A stretch of 64,000 nt of DNA from contig CP053153.1 of assembly GCA_014607495.2 (NCBI GenBank), forward strand, positions 558,001-622,000. Direction: 5' to 3'. This DNA is from Carposina sasakii (lineage: Eukaryota; Arthropoda; Insecta; Lepidoptera; Carposinidae). A program made the position numbers and the translations under genes. The notes beneath the pieces are model-generated. The model was not told where the DNA came from. It searched no databases and saw only the letters and a list, made by a program, of their open reading frames with translations. Below, piece by piece: positions 1 through 11,800 of the stretch (position 1 is its first letter; every line of letters begins with the position of its first letter).

Positions 1-550
1 GCATTTGTGTGAGTGTGCACATAGACACAGGTTAGGTTTATATCGGCGTAACTCCGTCGCGCTCCTACATTTCTTTAAGTCACTCACATGAATAGCTAGC
101 TTAGCGTAGACCCCGCGGCTGTACTGGACATAGTGAACATAAACATGAAACATACAAAATAATGACAATAATAAAACCGTCAGGGTTATGTTTAATTTGA
201 AGATGGTTACTCAGTTAATCATAAATCGAAAATAAAAATATAATATTAAAATGCGAACTTTGAACATTCTCTCTATCGTCATGATAATACTGCACGATTA
301 ACTTCCTAATATTTATATATAATGTCTGCCTATTCATACATGAAATATTTTAACAGTAGCTTCTTAAGTCGTATCTAAAGATACAAAACAACAACAAAAA
401 AATATTTTAAGTGTTTTTCTTTTTACGAAATTATTATAATTCAATTTTTTTTTTATATATTTTGCATAAAACCTTTAATGAAAACCCCTTAAATGAAAGT
501 AAATAAATAAACGTTCTGAATGTTAAAGGTCAAAAAATAAGAAACCAGTA

Positions 551-556
551 TTTATT
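551..556 (-). terminator. Polyadenylation signal of copy 1 transposase
   Basis: AATAAA on the minus strand, about 170 nt past the stop codon at 723. The matching hexamer in copy 2 is at 15529-15534. Confidence 0.4.
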
Positions 557-722
557 TTGTAGCTCAAGTAATTTTAAATTATTTAATGTAAATATATTTA
601 ATAAAATTAGAAAAAAACTTTTGAAATGGCTTCGTTATAACCGTCTAACAGTTAAAAACCGTTAGATGATACCCTTAAAATATTTCGTGTATGAATAGGT
701 AGACCTTATATAACTATACATA

Positions 723-1868
723 TTATTCACTATCGCTACTAAAAAGATCCCAGAAATTTCTCTTCAAATCAACCGTAGAAACATTATAATATTTTGATGG
801 CTTTTTAACCATCTTTGCTAGATCCTTAGGTTTAAAATTTACTTTAATATCAGATAAAATAGTAACATTTGAAGTAGATGCATTACTGACATGATAATGA
901 TTACTTTCTCCTATAGGTTCGACATCATCAGAATTAGGTAAAACTTTATTGGTTACTAACATCTCTAGGTCTTCTTGCTCAGATTCACTTTCAGATGTAG
1001 ATTCTATAACAAGTCGTTTTGCTCTTGAACGTTTAACATGATCAGTAATTAATTTGTGACTTTTTATGGCATAACATTGGCAAATATTGGGCTTTAAACA
1101 AAAGCAGCTTAAAATTCGATATTGAATTATATTATCTTCGTTTGGTATTACTTGGTGTATTTTTTGCGTATTTGGAACGGCCACAAATTTACAACCCTCA
1201 ATTTGATTTTCTATTCTCAATATGTCCTCCTGATCAATAAGAAATAATTTTACAGTGGTAGCAGTATTGTGTTCAAGTAATTGAATCGCAGTTTCAGCAT
1301 CAGGTATATCATGTCCGTATGATATTTGTTTATCTAACAATCTTTTTACTACTCCCCCAACCCCATCCGCTGCACCCTTCCCATGGGCCGCTTCAAAAAA
1401 ATTCCAGGTTGCAAAAATAAAACCATAAGATTCTATCATTTTGGTAAGAAGGGCAAAGTTCTTCTTTTGCCTGTATTGACTTGACGGACCATCTGAGAAG
1501 AAATGTATAGTGTCTTTCAAAGGAAATCTATGTTTAATGTCACGCATCAGGGGCTCCAAGTGAGCCCAGATCGATTCCGGTGTGTGTTTGTTGCAGTAGG
1601 AAAATGTACAAAATGATTCGGGATCAGTTTCATCATTATATATAATGCTTGTGTGCAAGGTGATTTGTGAATGTGATGCTCCAAAATGTACTGCTTGTAT
1701 TTCATTATGAAATTTGCAATTATAATTTTCTGAGAAGTCACAATGTAGCATAATTTCATTTCTTTGTAAATTCTCCTTCAATGATTTATAAATTTTGTAT
1801 TGATGTGAAATGTTGTAAATATGAATTTTAAAGCCTCTTAATTCCGTGTCAATTTTATATTCAGTAAG
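723..1868 (-). CDS. Transposase C-terminal part with DDE/D core (ORF2 of copy 1)
   Basis: Open frame of 381 residues. There is no good ATG start near its beginning. The frame is open from 1868 and overlaps the end of the upstream ORF by 31 bases, in the -1 frame, so it probably continues that protein. Motifs seen, numbered from the TTG codon at 1781: LHCDFSEN (Asp15), HFFSDGPSSQYR (Asp97), and FFEAAHGKGAADGVGG (Asp139, with Glu130 as alternative acidic residue). Conserved acidic residues in these contexts fit an RNase-H-fold DDE/D transposase that cuts and joins the element ends in the nucleus. An acidic Ser/Glu stretch (STSESESEQED) follows the core. The end DLFSSDSE is followed by a stop at 723-725. 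No frame breaks occur inside the core. Confidence 0.75.
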   Translation of the reverse strand, partial: LTEYKIDTELRGFKIHIYNISHQYKIYKSLKENLQRNEIMLHCDFSENYNCKFHNEIQAVHFGASHSQITLHTSIIYNDETDPESFCTFSYCNKHTPESIWAHLEPLMRDIKHRFPLKDTIHFFSDGPSSQYRQKKNFALLTKMIESYGFIFATWNFFEAAHGKGAADGVGGVVKRLLDKQISYGHDIPDAETAIQLLEHNTATTVKLFLIDQEDILRIENQIEGCKFVAVPNTQKIHQVIPNEDNIIQYRILSCFCLKPNICQCYAIKSHKLITDHVKRSRAKRLVIESTSESESEQEDLEMLVTNKVLPNSDDVEPIGESNHYHVSNASTSNVTILSDIKVNFKPKDLAKMVKKPSKYYNVSTVDLKRNFWDLFSSDSE

Positions 1869-2998
1869 TCATATCTGATTGATTTGTTTTTGCAAATATC
1901 ACATGTTGAATACATGCACTTTTGGGAGTATAAATCACACACTGTAGACTTTATAACGGTGTCCAAAGTATCACCGTCCTTAAAATTTTTTAGTGTTTTT
2001 AGGGATGTAAACTTGAAATCTATATTACTGTGTCTTTTGCAAAGACAAGTATTTCGATTTGATAAATTTGGGATCAATACGTAAAATGGCTTGAAACGTC
2101 TGAATGTGGCGTATGAAATTGGAATTCCAGTCTCCTTTACAAATTTTAACCGTAAATTTACCATCGAATCTAGCAAATATCGTCTTTGCATTTTAACTTT
2201 ATTTTTTGTTTTAGTTTCTTTCTTAGCTGCAGTAGCTCGACTGACATCATCTTGGTTAAAAAAAGTATAAATTTTATTTGCTAGGTTATTTCGTTTAATA
2301 TTAACTTTTTTTGCATTACGTCTGATTGGGTATTTAATCCCAATAGCAGACTGTAATTTACTTTTCATTTTATACCCTTTTACGATGTCGTTACTTACAA
2401 TTTCTTTTAATACATTTCTCTTTTCATTACTTCCTGCTGCATTATATTGTATTTTTAAGGATTCTATTAACACATTCTTTTCAAATAACTCCTTTTTAAT
2501 AATTTCTTTTTCTTCTTCAGTAGTGTTTAAATTAGCAACAAATGAGTTGGTTTTTGATATTGGGCTTGACACAGTATAAAATGACTCTCTGCTAAACATA
2601 TTTTCTTTTTCTTCGTCTTCTTTTGTGTTTTGCAAAATTTTGTATCTATATATTTTTTTCTTTAAAGCTTTATTCTCTTTGATTAATAATTCAATTTTTT
2701 TCTTCATATTTTTATTTTCTTTGGTTAATGTTCTATATCTTTTCTGATATATTCTTTGGTATTCTTTTCGAGTTTTACCCTTTTCTATAACTTCTTGTTT
2801 ATAGTCTGATTTTTGTTTTAAAGTCCTCCAATATTTTCGCCTGCTTTCTTTCTCTCGATCCGATAGCTCCCCAATTTTTTTATAGAATTTTTTAGCTCTT
2901 TCTAAATTTTTTTCCTGTAGTGCTTTCCATTTTTGAGGATTATTCAATTTTAGTCGGTCTCGGTACCGTTTTTGCCTCTCTGCCGCAGACAAAGGCAT
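1838..2998 (-). CDS. Transposase N-terminal part (ORF1 of copy 1)
   Basis: 386 residues from the ATG at 2998. I choose this start over a Met nine codons upstream because a pyrimidine-rich splice acceptor (TTCTTTACAG) ends at 3004, just before it. The head is very basic (MPLSAAERQKRYRDR) and likely binds DNA. A Lys/Glu-rich stretch with a heptad look (KKKIELLIKENKALKKK) suggests a coiled coil for multimerisation. The end holds a Cys cluster (NTCLCKRH, then C-x4-C-x2-C near residues 361-369), perhaps a zinc knuckle before the catalytic domain. The ORF stops at 1838, while the catalytic half continues in the -1 frame. The protein is identical in the second copy. The DNA-binding role is inferred from composition, not shown. 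Confidence 0.7.
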   Translation of the reverse strand: MPLSAAERQKRYRDRLKLNNPQKWKALQEKNLERAKKFYKKIGELSDREKESRRKYWRTLKQKSDYKQEVIEKGKTRKEYQRIYQKRYRTLTKENKNMKKKIELLIKENKALKKKIYRYKILQNTKEDEEKENMFSRESFYTVSSPISKTNSFVANLNTTEEEKEIIKKELFEKNVLIESLKIQYNAAGSNEKRNVLKEIVSNDIVKGYKMKSKLQSAIGIKYPIRRNAKKVNIKRNNLANKIYTFFNQDDVSRATAAKKETKTKNKVKMQRRYLLDSMVNLRLKFVKETGIPISYATFRRFKPFYVLIPNLSNRNTCLCKRHSNIDFKFTSLKTLKNFKDGDTLDTVIKSTVCDLYSQKCMYSTCDICKNKSIRYDLLNIKLTRN

Positions 2999-3003
2999 AT
3001 TTT

Positions 3004-3705
3004 CTGTAAAGAATAAAAAATACAATGTAATAACTCAGAAAATAATAATTAAAAAAATCATATTTAACGATAAAAGCAGTCTATTTTGAAGCATACGTCG
3101 TCGTAAAATTTAACGTGAAAATTAAATTTTGCATCACATTAACAAATCACATTGTATACAAGTATTTTGAACATTGAGAATAGTATCAAACTTGTCATGC
3201 TAGAATAAGTCAGAGCCTGTTAATGCTAGACGAAAATACTTGGGTTATATTAAATAAATATATTACACTAATAACTCAAAGCTGCAGATCGCAATATACA
3301 CTCGATCGCGCAACTTGTACAGTATAAACCAAAACGAAGGTATAAAATGATTAGTAAATTACAGTCAGCTATTATAGGGCCAATTTGAGGATTTTAAGTT
3401 ATCCAAGCATCACTCAAAACACTGAATACGACCATAGAAAAACATGTTTATTTTACTATTGGTTTAATTATAATTTATATAATATTTTAAAATCATGCTG
3501 TGGACACGTCTTAATCCAATTTTATGTAACGTAACATAAAAAAATGTTACATAAGTGTGACATAAAGGAACAAGTAAGCATGTTTTTCTACAAACTAACC
3601 TCAAATCACAGAACATAATTCACTCGATCGTTGCAGCTAATTAGCGACAGAATAGCACTATCATAATAGTTTCCTGACAATTAAAAATAGTTTAAATTTA
3701 CTTAC
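3004..3705 (-). other. 5' UTR intron of the copy 1 transposase gene
   Basis: On the minus strand a strong donor (GCAAG then GTAAGTAAAT) starts at 3705, and an acceptor (TTTTTTATTCTTTACAG) ends at 3004, six bases before the ATG. Size is 702 nt. The same pair is present in copy 2 at 18683 and 17982. Splicing is predicted, not observed. Confidence 0.55.
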
Positions 3706-3835
3706 CTTGCGTATTTTTTCCAATTTACCAAAAAGAAACCAGATAAATGTTTTTTATCGACGCACACCATACACCCAACTTTTTTGCCGAGAACAAAATG
3801 GCTGCTGCCCTGTGATTGGTCGCCTGAGGTTCGGA
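3706..3835 (-). promoter_or_regulatory. Putative promoter and untranslated first exon of copy 1 transposase
   Basis: Upstream of the predicted donor, the minus strand has a CCAAT box (plus-strand GATTGG at about 3815-3820) and an AAAATGGC-like YY1-type motif at about 3797. The start site itself cannot be fixed from sequence. This is the GC-richest part of the element outside the ORFs. Confidence 0.35.
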
Positions 3836-4301
3836 CAGTGACAGCAAATGTTGCCAGTATTAAAGTTTAACAAAATACCTTTTTCGCGACTAAATAATGC
3901 GTTACATAAATGAAATAACATCGATGAAGTAATTTTGAGACCAGTTTTATTTTTTATTTATAACTAAAATTAATGTGTCAAATGAATTTTCAAGGATTCT
4001 ACACACATTTTACAGTGTTATTAGAGAGGATAGCCAATTTTGTTTGATAATAAATAAAATACTTTTAATGTTTTTTCAAGTTTAAAATATCAGTGCTGGA
4101 AGTTGGACACACGTTTTTTGTAGGAAGACCAGAAACATGCTTTAAAAATTTCGCAATATATAAAAAAATGAAGTATCAACTACCAACAATGACATTATAA
4201 TACAATATAAAGAAAGGCTTCTTTGTAATGTTCAGTATTTTATTAATATTGCCATTACAGTTTTTTTGTAGAAATTAAGGAAAGATGATGGACAAGATTT
4301 T

Positions 4302-4335
4302 TTTCTGAAATGAGCAATTATTTTGAAAATGACCC
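4302..4335 (-). repeat. Right terminal inverted repeat of copy 1
   Basis: Reverse complement begins GGGTCATTTTCAAAATAATT and is 34 bp long. It matches the left end of copy 2 at 14783-14816 exactly. Confidence 0.85.
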
Positions 4336-4994
4336 ATTTATCGTATTTGACAGGCTAAATGTCGATAAATCGGTTTATCATATAGTGTTTCGCAGGTCAT
4401 GCTACTTGGGCTAGTCACACTATTCTATCGTACTAATATTATAAAATTCGTGATAGAAGATGTTTAAAACTTGTCTTGTCGTAGACATCATTTAGATTCC
4501 TATAAATATTATCAGGCCATCTCCACCATGTCTTTCTACGGTAAGCAGCCATGTGTTGGTGTAACCATATACCCGACGACTGTACGGCACAGCCAGCTAA
4601 GTCGGCGAAATCCCGTAAACCGGGATTTGTACCGGGATCCCGCGCCGATAACTTTAATAATTACACGCAGATCTTCCGCGAAACTTCTGGTTGAGGTCTA
4701 TTTGGAATTAATTGACACCTAGAGATGGCTCACAGGAACTCGCCGCTTCTCCGAGCTTTGATGCTGCTTAATGCGCTCCTGGCTTCAGCACCTGAATGTG
4801 ACTTGTTTGCAAGCGGATGAATGGTGATGTGTCGGGATTGTCTGAGGTACTGTGAGATAGCGAATGATAGGTAACAACCTGTAATACTTAGTTCGTAATT
4901 TACCTACTTTAAATTATTTATCTTTCAAGGCGCATTGGCGCAAGCTGTAATGCTTTGAATATTGTTTTTATAACTAAATAAATTTTCTCGAGTC
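4336..4994. other. Non-genic flank of the Sola-like copy
   Basis: No gene seen. A short relic of a Helitron-type 5' end (actaatattataaa at about 4431) is present. ORFs here are short and show no family motif. Confidence 0.5.
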
Positions 4995-5215
4995 CTGTGC
5001 TGATGCGCAGCTTTTGTAGAATACATCCGCTGCATTTCCTCAGGTGCATATCATTACAGTCGACTAAGAAACTCGGGAAGTCTCTCAAGCGATAAGCTGG
5101 CATAGCTATACGTAGCTGTAGGACTTTGTTTATAATCTGGTTCTGGCTACCCCGTTTTTTGGAACACAATTTTTGGGAACTGGTCTTACGATATACACGG
5201 TAGGAGATGCAGCTG
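4995..5215 (+). repeat. Dispersed repeat family A, copy
   Basis: Shares with at least ten other stretches of this window the blocks TAGAATACATC, GATGCAGCTGAT or its complement, CTCAGGCGATAAGCTAGC, and TTCTGGCTACCCCGTTTTGG. Intact ends are unclear. The 3' side often runs into TATG repeats, so a SINE or a LINE 3' tail is likely (inference). Confidence 0.65.
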
Positions 5216-6109
5216 ATCTATTCTAGCGAAGCCCCGAATCAGCAGGTTAATCGTAGATTTCAGCAAAATAACATGTGTGCACTAAAAACATCAGTATGCT
5301 ACGATTCAACCATGAAGCGACCAATGTCCAATACAGTCATAAGCTCATAACATTCATCTGCTAAACAGAAAGGCCTAGTAATTCCGTAGTGTTTCACCGT
5401 ACACTTCATTTCGATGATGGCGCTAGTTATTATGTAGTGGCCACATTTTCTATATCACTCCATACAAAGAATGTTAGTTACGAAATTAACCATAGGCGTC
5501 TATGAAACGGACTCTACCAGGATCCCATAACACAATACTTTATAGTGATGTGCATAACATTTCACCGAGATCGATACTATGAGTTTTGTCCGGCGCGACT
5601 GTCGATAAAAAGATTACGTTTGCGTATACGATTCGTGCGTGATGTGAATATTAATGGACCTCCCCTTTGGTACTTACTAATAGATTTTAATCGGCCAGTG
5701 ACTGTAAAGCGACTTTTGTCTGTTTCATGGCGTCCCACTTTCACGTCTGCTGTTGACGGCCGTCTTGAGGCCTGGGATTTTTAGTTTTATATTTTGTGAT
5801 ATTAAAATTGTTATGGGTTGTATTAATAAAAAAATAGCTTGTTGTTTTCTTTTGCAATAAATTATGAATGACTTCTAGAATAACTTGTCGTTTTGTATTC
5901 ATTACTCTATGGTGATTTCGTAGTTGGAAGATTAACCACTTTTCTTGCTAAAATTGTAAGTAAGTTGTGTTTAATTAGATTTATTTTGAAATCTTATAAT
6001 AATATTAAACCATTAGATTTCTCTTCTTTTTAACTATTTTTGACCGTTAGATCAACACCTTCAGATCAATGCTTGTAAAAAAGGTCACCACTTTAGCATA
6101 TAAATTATA
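5216..6109. other. Non-genic stretch
   Basis: No gene or clear repeat seen. A 79-codon ORF at 5545-5784 has no recognisable motif and is treated as chance. Confidence 0.45.
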
Positions 6110-6490
6110 CAGGATGTTTTCTCGATTCCACCCTTAACAAAGGGTACGTACTCTATACATCAAATAAAGTAAGTTTATGCCAAAAAAAATGCTGGGAAAC
6201 GATGTAAATTTTTTGAAAAAAATAAATTCTCTCTTGATCGGGCAAAATTTATAGTGTCCAGTGTTTATGCTAGTTTGTCATAGACAGATATTAATTATTT
6301 CTCTTGAAAAAATCTTGCTACACGCGTCAACGTGCATTTATGCAGAAAAACGCAGTCTATTTACTCAACTTTGGACCCTACTATTTTGGAAACCAGACAC
6401 TTCCCAGGTATGCTTCCATGGAGAAAAATGATCGTGATGATGAGGAGATTCCGTAGTTTTCGGGAACGTTGACCACCAAAAATCATTCTG
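6110..6490 (+). mobile_element. TA-flanked MITE family E, copy 1
   Basis: 381 bp flanked by TA on both sides. Begins CAGGATGTTTTCTCG and ends with the complement of CAGAATGATTTTTGGTGGTC. The same internal blocks (GCAGTCTATTTACTCAACTT and CAGACACTTCCCAGGTATGC) recur at 33121-33510 and, interrupted, at 36840-38061. TA duplication suggests mobilisation by a Tc1/mariner-type transposase (inference). No coding capacity. Confidence 0.75.
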
Positions 6491-6534
6491 TATGTACCTA
6501 TTACAAAAAATGTCCTATGGTGGAGAGTAGAACA

Positions 6535-6735
6535 GCATCACCTCAATTCTGTCCGTGGATATCGTAAGAGGTGATTAAGGGTTCCCGGGAGATGTGCAGC
6601 AGCCAGCAGCGCCTACACAAAAACCACACTGACCCAACCTGCCTGCCCAGCGTGGTGACTACCCAGAGCGTGATGATTGATGACTATGGGCAAAAACCCT
6701 CCTATGGCAGTAACCTTGTGGCGTGCCTTGGAGCC
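6535..6735 (+). repeat. LINE-derived relic
   Basis: Blocks such as CGTGGATATCGTAAGAGGTG and CTGCCCAGCGTGGTGACTA followed by GACTATGGGCAAAA resemble a 3' region common in lepidopteran non-LTR elements. No open frame of note. Confidence 0.4.
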
Positions 6736-7198
6736 TTAATTTAGCAGTGAACTGCTATAGGCTGTATGTATTACAAACAACCTGCTATACAATATTTGCA
6801 TACCAGAAGACAGATCCCGCGCATCCCACCCGTTCCCAGATAACGCAGCTTATCGAGAGTGCACATTTGAATGTTTTTTATCTTAGTTTATTTTTAAATA
6901 TTAATGCGGTTCGGGTATTAGAGGAATTATGGACACCCTTGTTTTGATACCGCATTAGCATACGCATGGGAAGAGTGGAAAGTGTGCGGATTGACGAAAG
7001 TGACGCATTACGCTATGTGTATTCGTCGACACGTAATTTGTATTTCATTTCTGTGGTCTTCGCTGGGGTAGTGAGGTGAATTATGTTTCGATATAACTCT
7101 CTTTTTAGATCTGTCCTAGTACTAACATATTTTATACTCTAATACGACTTTTAAATAATTCATAAAACAATTCGTAAATTATAATATTGGTTTATCTT

Positions 7199-7468
7199 CT
7201 TCTATACTGCTCTGGGAGTGAAAAAAAAACGTATAATAGGTACTAAAGCTGCTTCTCTTCCCGGACATACTGTACACGTCAGTAGAGGGACAAGAGGGTC
7301 TTTGTGTTTCGTAGGCGATGGGCTGACCACCTGTCACTACTAACCGAACTTGTACATCTCAACTATACCCTCAAAATTGGTCAGAAGTGGCACCATGTGG
7401 TTCTATCGGCTCTTGGTGCTCTGCCTACCCCGTAAGGGATAAAGGCAAAGGATGTATGTATTTATCTG
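7199..7468 (+). mobile_element. Short retroposon family C, copy 1
   Basis: About 270 bp, starting near TCTATACTGCTCTGGGAG, containing AGAGGGACAAGAGGGTCTT and CTGCCTACCCCGTAAGGGAT, and ending in a GATGTATGTATT tail. A possible 7-bp duplication TTTATCT flanks it. See the copy at 35982-36253, whose target duplication is clear. Confidence 0.65.
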
Positions 7469-7469
7469 C

Positions 7470-8560
7470 AATGTGGTAAAAAGATAAGTAATTCTTATAA
7501 TGTTTAATTACATCGACAACGTCATAATTACTTCTTTTAAGAGGCGGCTCTAGTTATTTATGCTTCTTCATGAAATATGTTGAGCCGGGGGTATACTTGT
7601 TAAACAAACTCAATAAACTCTCATTATATCCTATCGACATACCTAACTTAAACCCCAAATCAAAATCATTTAAAAATTAAAAAATCAAATTTCTTTGCTC
7701 CAAGACAGGCGATCATCGGAGGCTTGTCGTGGCGTCTATCGATTTTTCCGTCCACCCCCAACTTTGTTGACAGAAGCAGGTTCTTAAGCCAAATGAGATG
7801 CACCCCAAAGAATATTATGGGCAGACATAGCTTCACTATCACATGGATTTTATTCTAACGGCGACAGCGCTAGTGTCTTCCCAAAATTTTGTTTTGGATA
7901 TAGAAATAAACTAGTTCAGTATTTAAGCATGTTCGCATCAAGTTTGCAGGTTTATAGATGTATTGTTGTGTGCATAGTTACCCGTACGACCTCATATCGG
8001 TACGTTATTGATCTTTTAACCGAACAGGAGCGATTTGCAACGTTTTATTAAACTGTGTCTTGATTATAATCGGGAAAGTTAACAGCTCATAGTACCTATA
8101 TGTGCCGCATTTGTATCTTATTAATAAATACTAGCGTTACCATTCTACCAGCTAGTGTTATCATTTTTACAAATCTCATTAGATAGTGGTCCCATGGAAC
8201 TACAGATACATAGTCTAATGAAACTACCTTGGGAATTAAATCTAGTGGACTTGGCAAAACTAGTAAGTATTAAAGTATCAATAGTTTCATGGAATTGGAA
8301 ATAGCATGATTCCTGTCCACGATTTCGTCCTCGTAAACTTTAGACTCCCCGTTTTTGCCATTCCCATGAGATTTTGCGAAAGTCCTTTCTAAAAGGAACT
8401 TGCACATTTGTTTCAGATGTATTGTCAGTCAGTTACTCGTTAACGGAAGAGTGAGGTTTTATTTTATTGACAATCACAAAGGAGATTCTATAGTGACGTT
8501 TTGAATAGCGTGGCCAGATGTAAAAGAACTGTAACAAGTTGCTATTGATAAATAGAGGCA
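7470..8560. other. Non-genic stretch
   Basis: No gene seen; scattered short ORFs only. Confidence 0.45.
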
Positions 8561-8891
8561 TCTGTACATATAATAAAAATGTAACGGGTCGCAGTCTGTA
8601 CATGGAAGATATATGAGAAAAAATATTATAGGAGACCTTCATCAACGCAATAGTACCCAAAACAATGATTTTAGAAATTTTTGTCGGTTTATCTGTTTGT
8701 CTGTGCGTTTGTGCACGCTAATCTCAGAAACGGCTGAACCGATTTCGATGCAGTTTTCACGAATATATTGTGACAGGTCCCATTTAACATATAGGCTACT
8801 TTTTAACCCGGGAAAATGTTTTTATCCCACATAATTTCGACATTTTGTTTTTTCTGTAGTCCACGCGGACGGAGTCGCGGGCGTCCACTAG
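8561..8891 (+). mobile_element. Helitron-like family B, copy 1
   Basis: 331 bp. Starts TC after an A (TCTGTACATATAATAAAAAT) and ends CTAG before a T, with a hairpin just inside the 3' end (GGACGgagtcgcgggCGTCC). This TC...CTAG layout at an A/T target, without terminal inverted repeats or target duplication, fits Helitron ends. No coding capacity, so non-autonomous. Confidence 0.75.
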
Positions 8892-11800
8892 TAAATAATA
8901 TATCCATCAAATGTAATTGAAACTAATACAGATTCTGTCCACAGCCGGGTATTTATTATAACAACATAATAATATATTACCACCCGTAAGCAAATATAGG
9001 TAATATAGGGCTTATCGATCATCTTATTAATGAGCAAAATCAATGTAATGATACGATACAGACATTTACTATAATTACATCTAAAGATGTTTTACATGAT
9101 CTATATATATATAAACTAGGACAGGAATTAATTGAAAAGAAATAAGTATAGTATAGGACCGGATATATTTTCCTTCAATGAAAATAAAACCTTTTTACGC
9201 AATAGACAAATCAATTTGTTAGCAACGTCTCTTTAGTATTTAGAGATTTGAACTTCCGAATAGTGACGCCTGATACAATTCAATATAGTCTCTTTAGTCG
9301 ACTTTTTTACGCTAATCTCATTATATTTTATTGTTTTCTTTTTGTATGGTGTAGAATTTTCTAGTACGAGTATACCTAATCTTATATACAATGAAAATGG
9401 ACTTAATATGTAGGACAAATTGTATTTGATGCTGATATTACAATCATCATCATCATCATTGTCTGCCCTGGGGAATCCAATGCTGAACATAGGCTTCCCC
9501 AAACACAGATTTTACAATGACGCAGCTAAATTCCAAAAATAGGTAGCCATAGCTGCGAACATCATACAGCAACGTTTATCAGAACTTGCAATAAAATTGA
9601 AAATATAATTTAATTAATATCATTATTAATGACGAAGTTTCACCTTTCTAAAAGTTATTGACGAACAATGTGCATGTGCATTTTTGTACTGTAATTTTTT
9701 CGTCGGCAATAAAACTAGGAACACCGCTAGCGCCGCGAACTTAAACGACCATAAAACTATAATTAATACTAACTCATACATAAAATTAATAATCATCTCA
9801 TCACCATGACTGAATATATCATCTGAATTCAAACCAACAAAACAGACTTTAACTTCGGTGACTACGATTCAATTTCATTGTCTTTATCCAGTATTTTTTC
9901 TTACATGTAATTGTTAGTAGGTATTGTTAGGAAAACGACCACCCATATGATAGTACACAGTAATAAATGACTGTTATTTTGCATTACCCTGTTCTGAGGT
10001 GTAAAGTTGTCTTCATTAAAGTAAAGAGCAATAGTTAATTGTTAATGTTAGGTTATTATTGAATATGACTGTTGTGAACTTGTGAATAATCCCTCAACTG
10101 TCTAGTATAATATGTGTATAAAACATAGTCTATGCCCTGGACTATTTTTTACTGATCCCGTATCTCCATACAATACACATTGTGAATACAATAAAAACAT
10201 GTTTCTTACACGTTACATGTTAATTAAAAAATAAGTCATCACAATAACAAGGATTTTAAAAGTTCAACTGGTAGGTAGATAGTTAAAGTGGGCATGTAGT
10301 TCAAAAAACTAGATAATCATTAACCACATAGCTGTAAGTCTCTTCCTTGTAACTTTTTCTCATTTGGGAAATGAAATAGTTGTCATGTTACACCGATTAA
10401 CAGGTAAGAATGTCAAGCAGAATATATTCTAAGGTAAAATACAAAACTTGACCCTTTGTGAAGTTTTACAACCAAGTAACATAGTTTCGCATCATATTTC
10501 TCAATATCACCCAAAACTCTTCAGTAAAACAAAGAATCCATGCAAGAGAGTGTCCGGAATTCAAATCAGACAGCCGCTAGCTTTATTACGTCGATATGTA
10601 AATTATGTACAGCGTCACTACCCTTATAAAGACCCCGCTGAATTGAAAATTCAGTTGAACGAGACAGAGCAACGGCGGCCTGCCAGTGTGCCTAAGACAT
10701 TTAGACAACTCACTGCCTTCTCCTCATACAAATTAAAAAGTTAGATTCAAAAAAAGAATGAAAAACAAAACAACGTTTCTCGCGCGAACGTTTACCTACC
10801 TATCACGCAATTTTTCACGATAATCTGTGGCAAAGTGACGTGTCACGTGGTATTTCGATCTGTCAAAATGCAACAAAGACAACATAGAATAAGACAAGGA
10901 CAGAGCTATCGCGTGCCGGCTGGAGTAAGTAAACAAACCGTTATCGTTCCCATCTTTGATGTCTGCTGTATTTTTCATTTATGAAGGAATTTTAATAAAA
11001 TGGAGGTATGTGTGTTTAGAGAGAGGCGTAACTCATAGTGGGTGACCTCATCAGGGTTCAGGAATGGCGGGAACGCGACATGGGAGACGTGACGTACCGG
11101 CGCTCTTGTGTCCTAGTTCCGCTCTGTAATGCGCTTTAATTCATTACCTACGTTCCGAAAAATAGAGCTTTCTATTATTATAGAGTCCATCTACGTAGTA
11201 ATATAGCAGGTTGGTATGACGTTCAATTTTTCTGTAGTCTATAGAAATAGGTTGTGACAACCCATTAGTACATACTACTCTGATACTTAGTTTCACTCTG
11301 TTACATTAATATATCTAGATACTTGTTTTTATGAAAAATTAGACACTGTTTAAAAATTACATTTCACAGCAATATCTATGAAAGAAATGTAATAAAAGGG
11401 ATATTTTACAATTTCATTCATTTCTACACATTAATGATTAATGGAATATTACCTAATAAAAACAGCTGTAATAAAGCTACTATTATAGTTCATCTGACTT
11501 GAGTCAGTTGGTTTTTTCTGAACCAAAATAAAATGTGCAAAAGTTTAAAAAGATCGATCGTACCTTTAACAAAACCCTATAATTGAGACGCACAAGACGC
11601 GTCACGCACCCCCACCCCTGCATTATTATGTAAATTTCAATTTTAAACCACTTGTTATCTAGTTAGTGGGAATACCTAACTAGAATGCGTTCCACCAAAT
11701 ACTTCATTTATCTGACGGCGCTAGTTGTCTTGTAGACGTCTATATAGTCTGTGACAGGATGTGAATATTTTTTAGTTCAGTTATTATCCACTTGACTTCT

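Larger units (their letters stand above)
1..4335 (-). mobile_element. Sola-like DNA transposon, copy 1 (5' side cut by window edge)
   Basis: Seen: base 1 corresponds to base 14981 of the complete copy, so about 198 bases of the left end lie outside the window. The match runs to base 4335 with only a few differences: a C/G at about 904 (Ser/Thr change), one substitution at about 3429, and length changes in two homopolymer runs. The right end carries the same 34-bp inverted repeat as copy 2, ending TTTTGAAAATGACCC. Sequence after 4335 (atttatcg) differs from that after copy 2 (ataaaat), which shows two separate insertions, not a segmental duplication. The element carries one minus-strand transposase gene split into two ORFs. 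Known/inferred: a DDE/D transposase plus a 4-bp target duplication at copy 2 suits the Sola superfamily, but this name is tentative. Confidence 0.85.

Noticed and set aside
1547..1759. 70-codon minus-strand ORF, repeated at 16525-16737
   Set aside because: Another frame of the transposase; no independent support.
1838..1868. Mid-gene intron joining the two transposase ORFs
   Set aside because: No donor/acceptor pair around the overlap on the minus strand; a frame change explains it more simply.
1884..2579. Plus-strand ORFs opposite the transposase (also at 16862-17557)
   Set aside because: Antisense shadows of AT-rich coding sequence.
10448..10744. 98-codon plus-strand ORF
   Set aside because: No recognisable domain and no convincing splice signals; left as chance.
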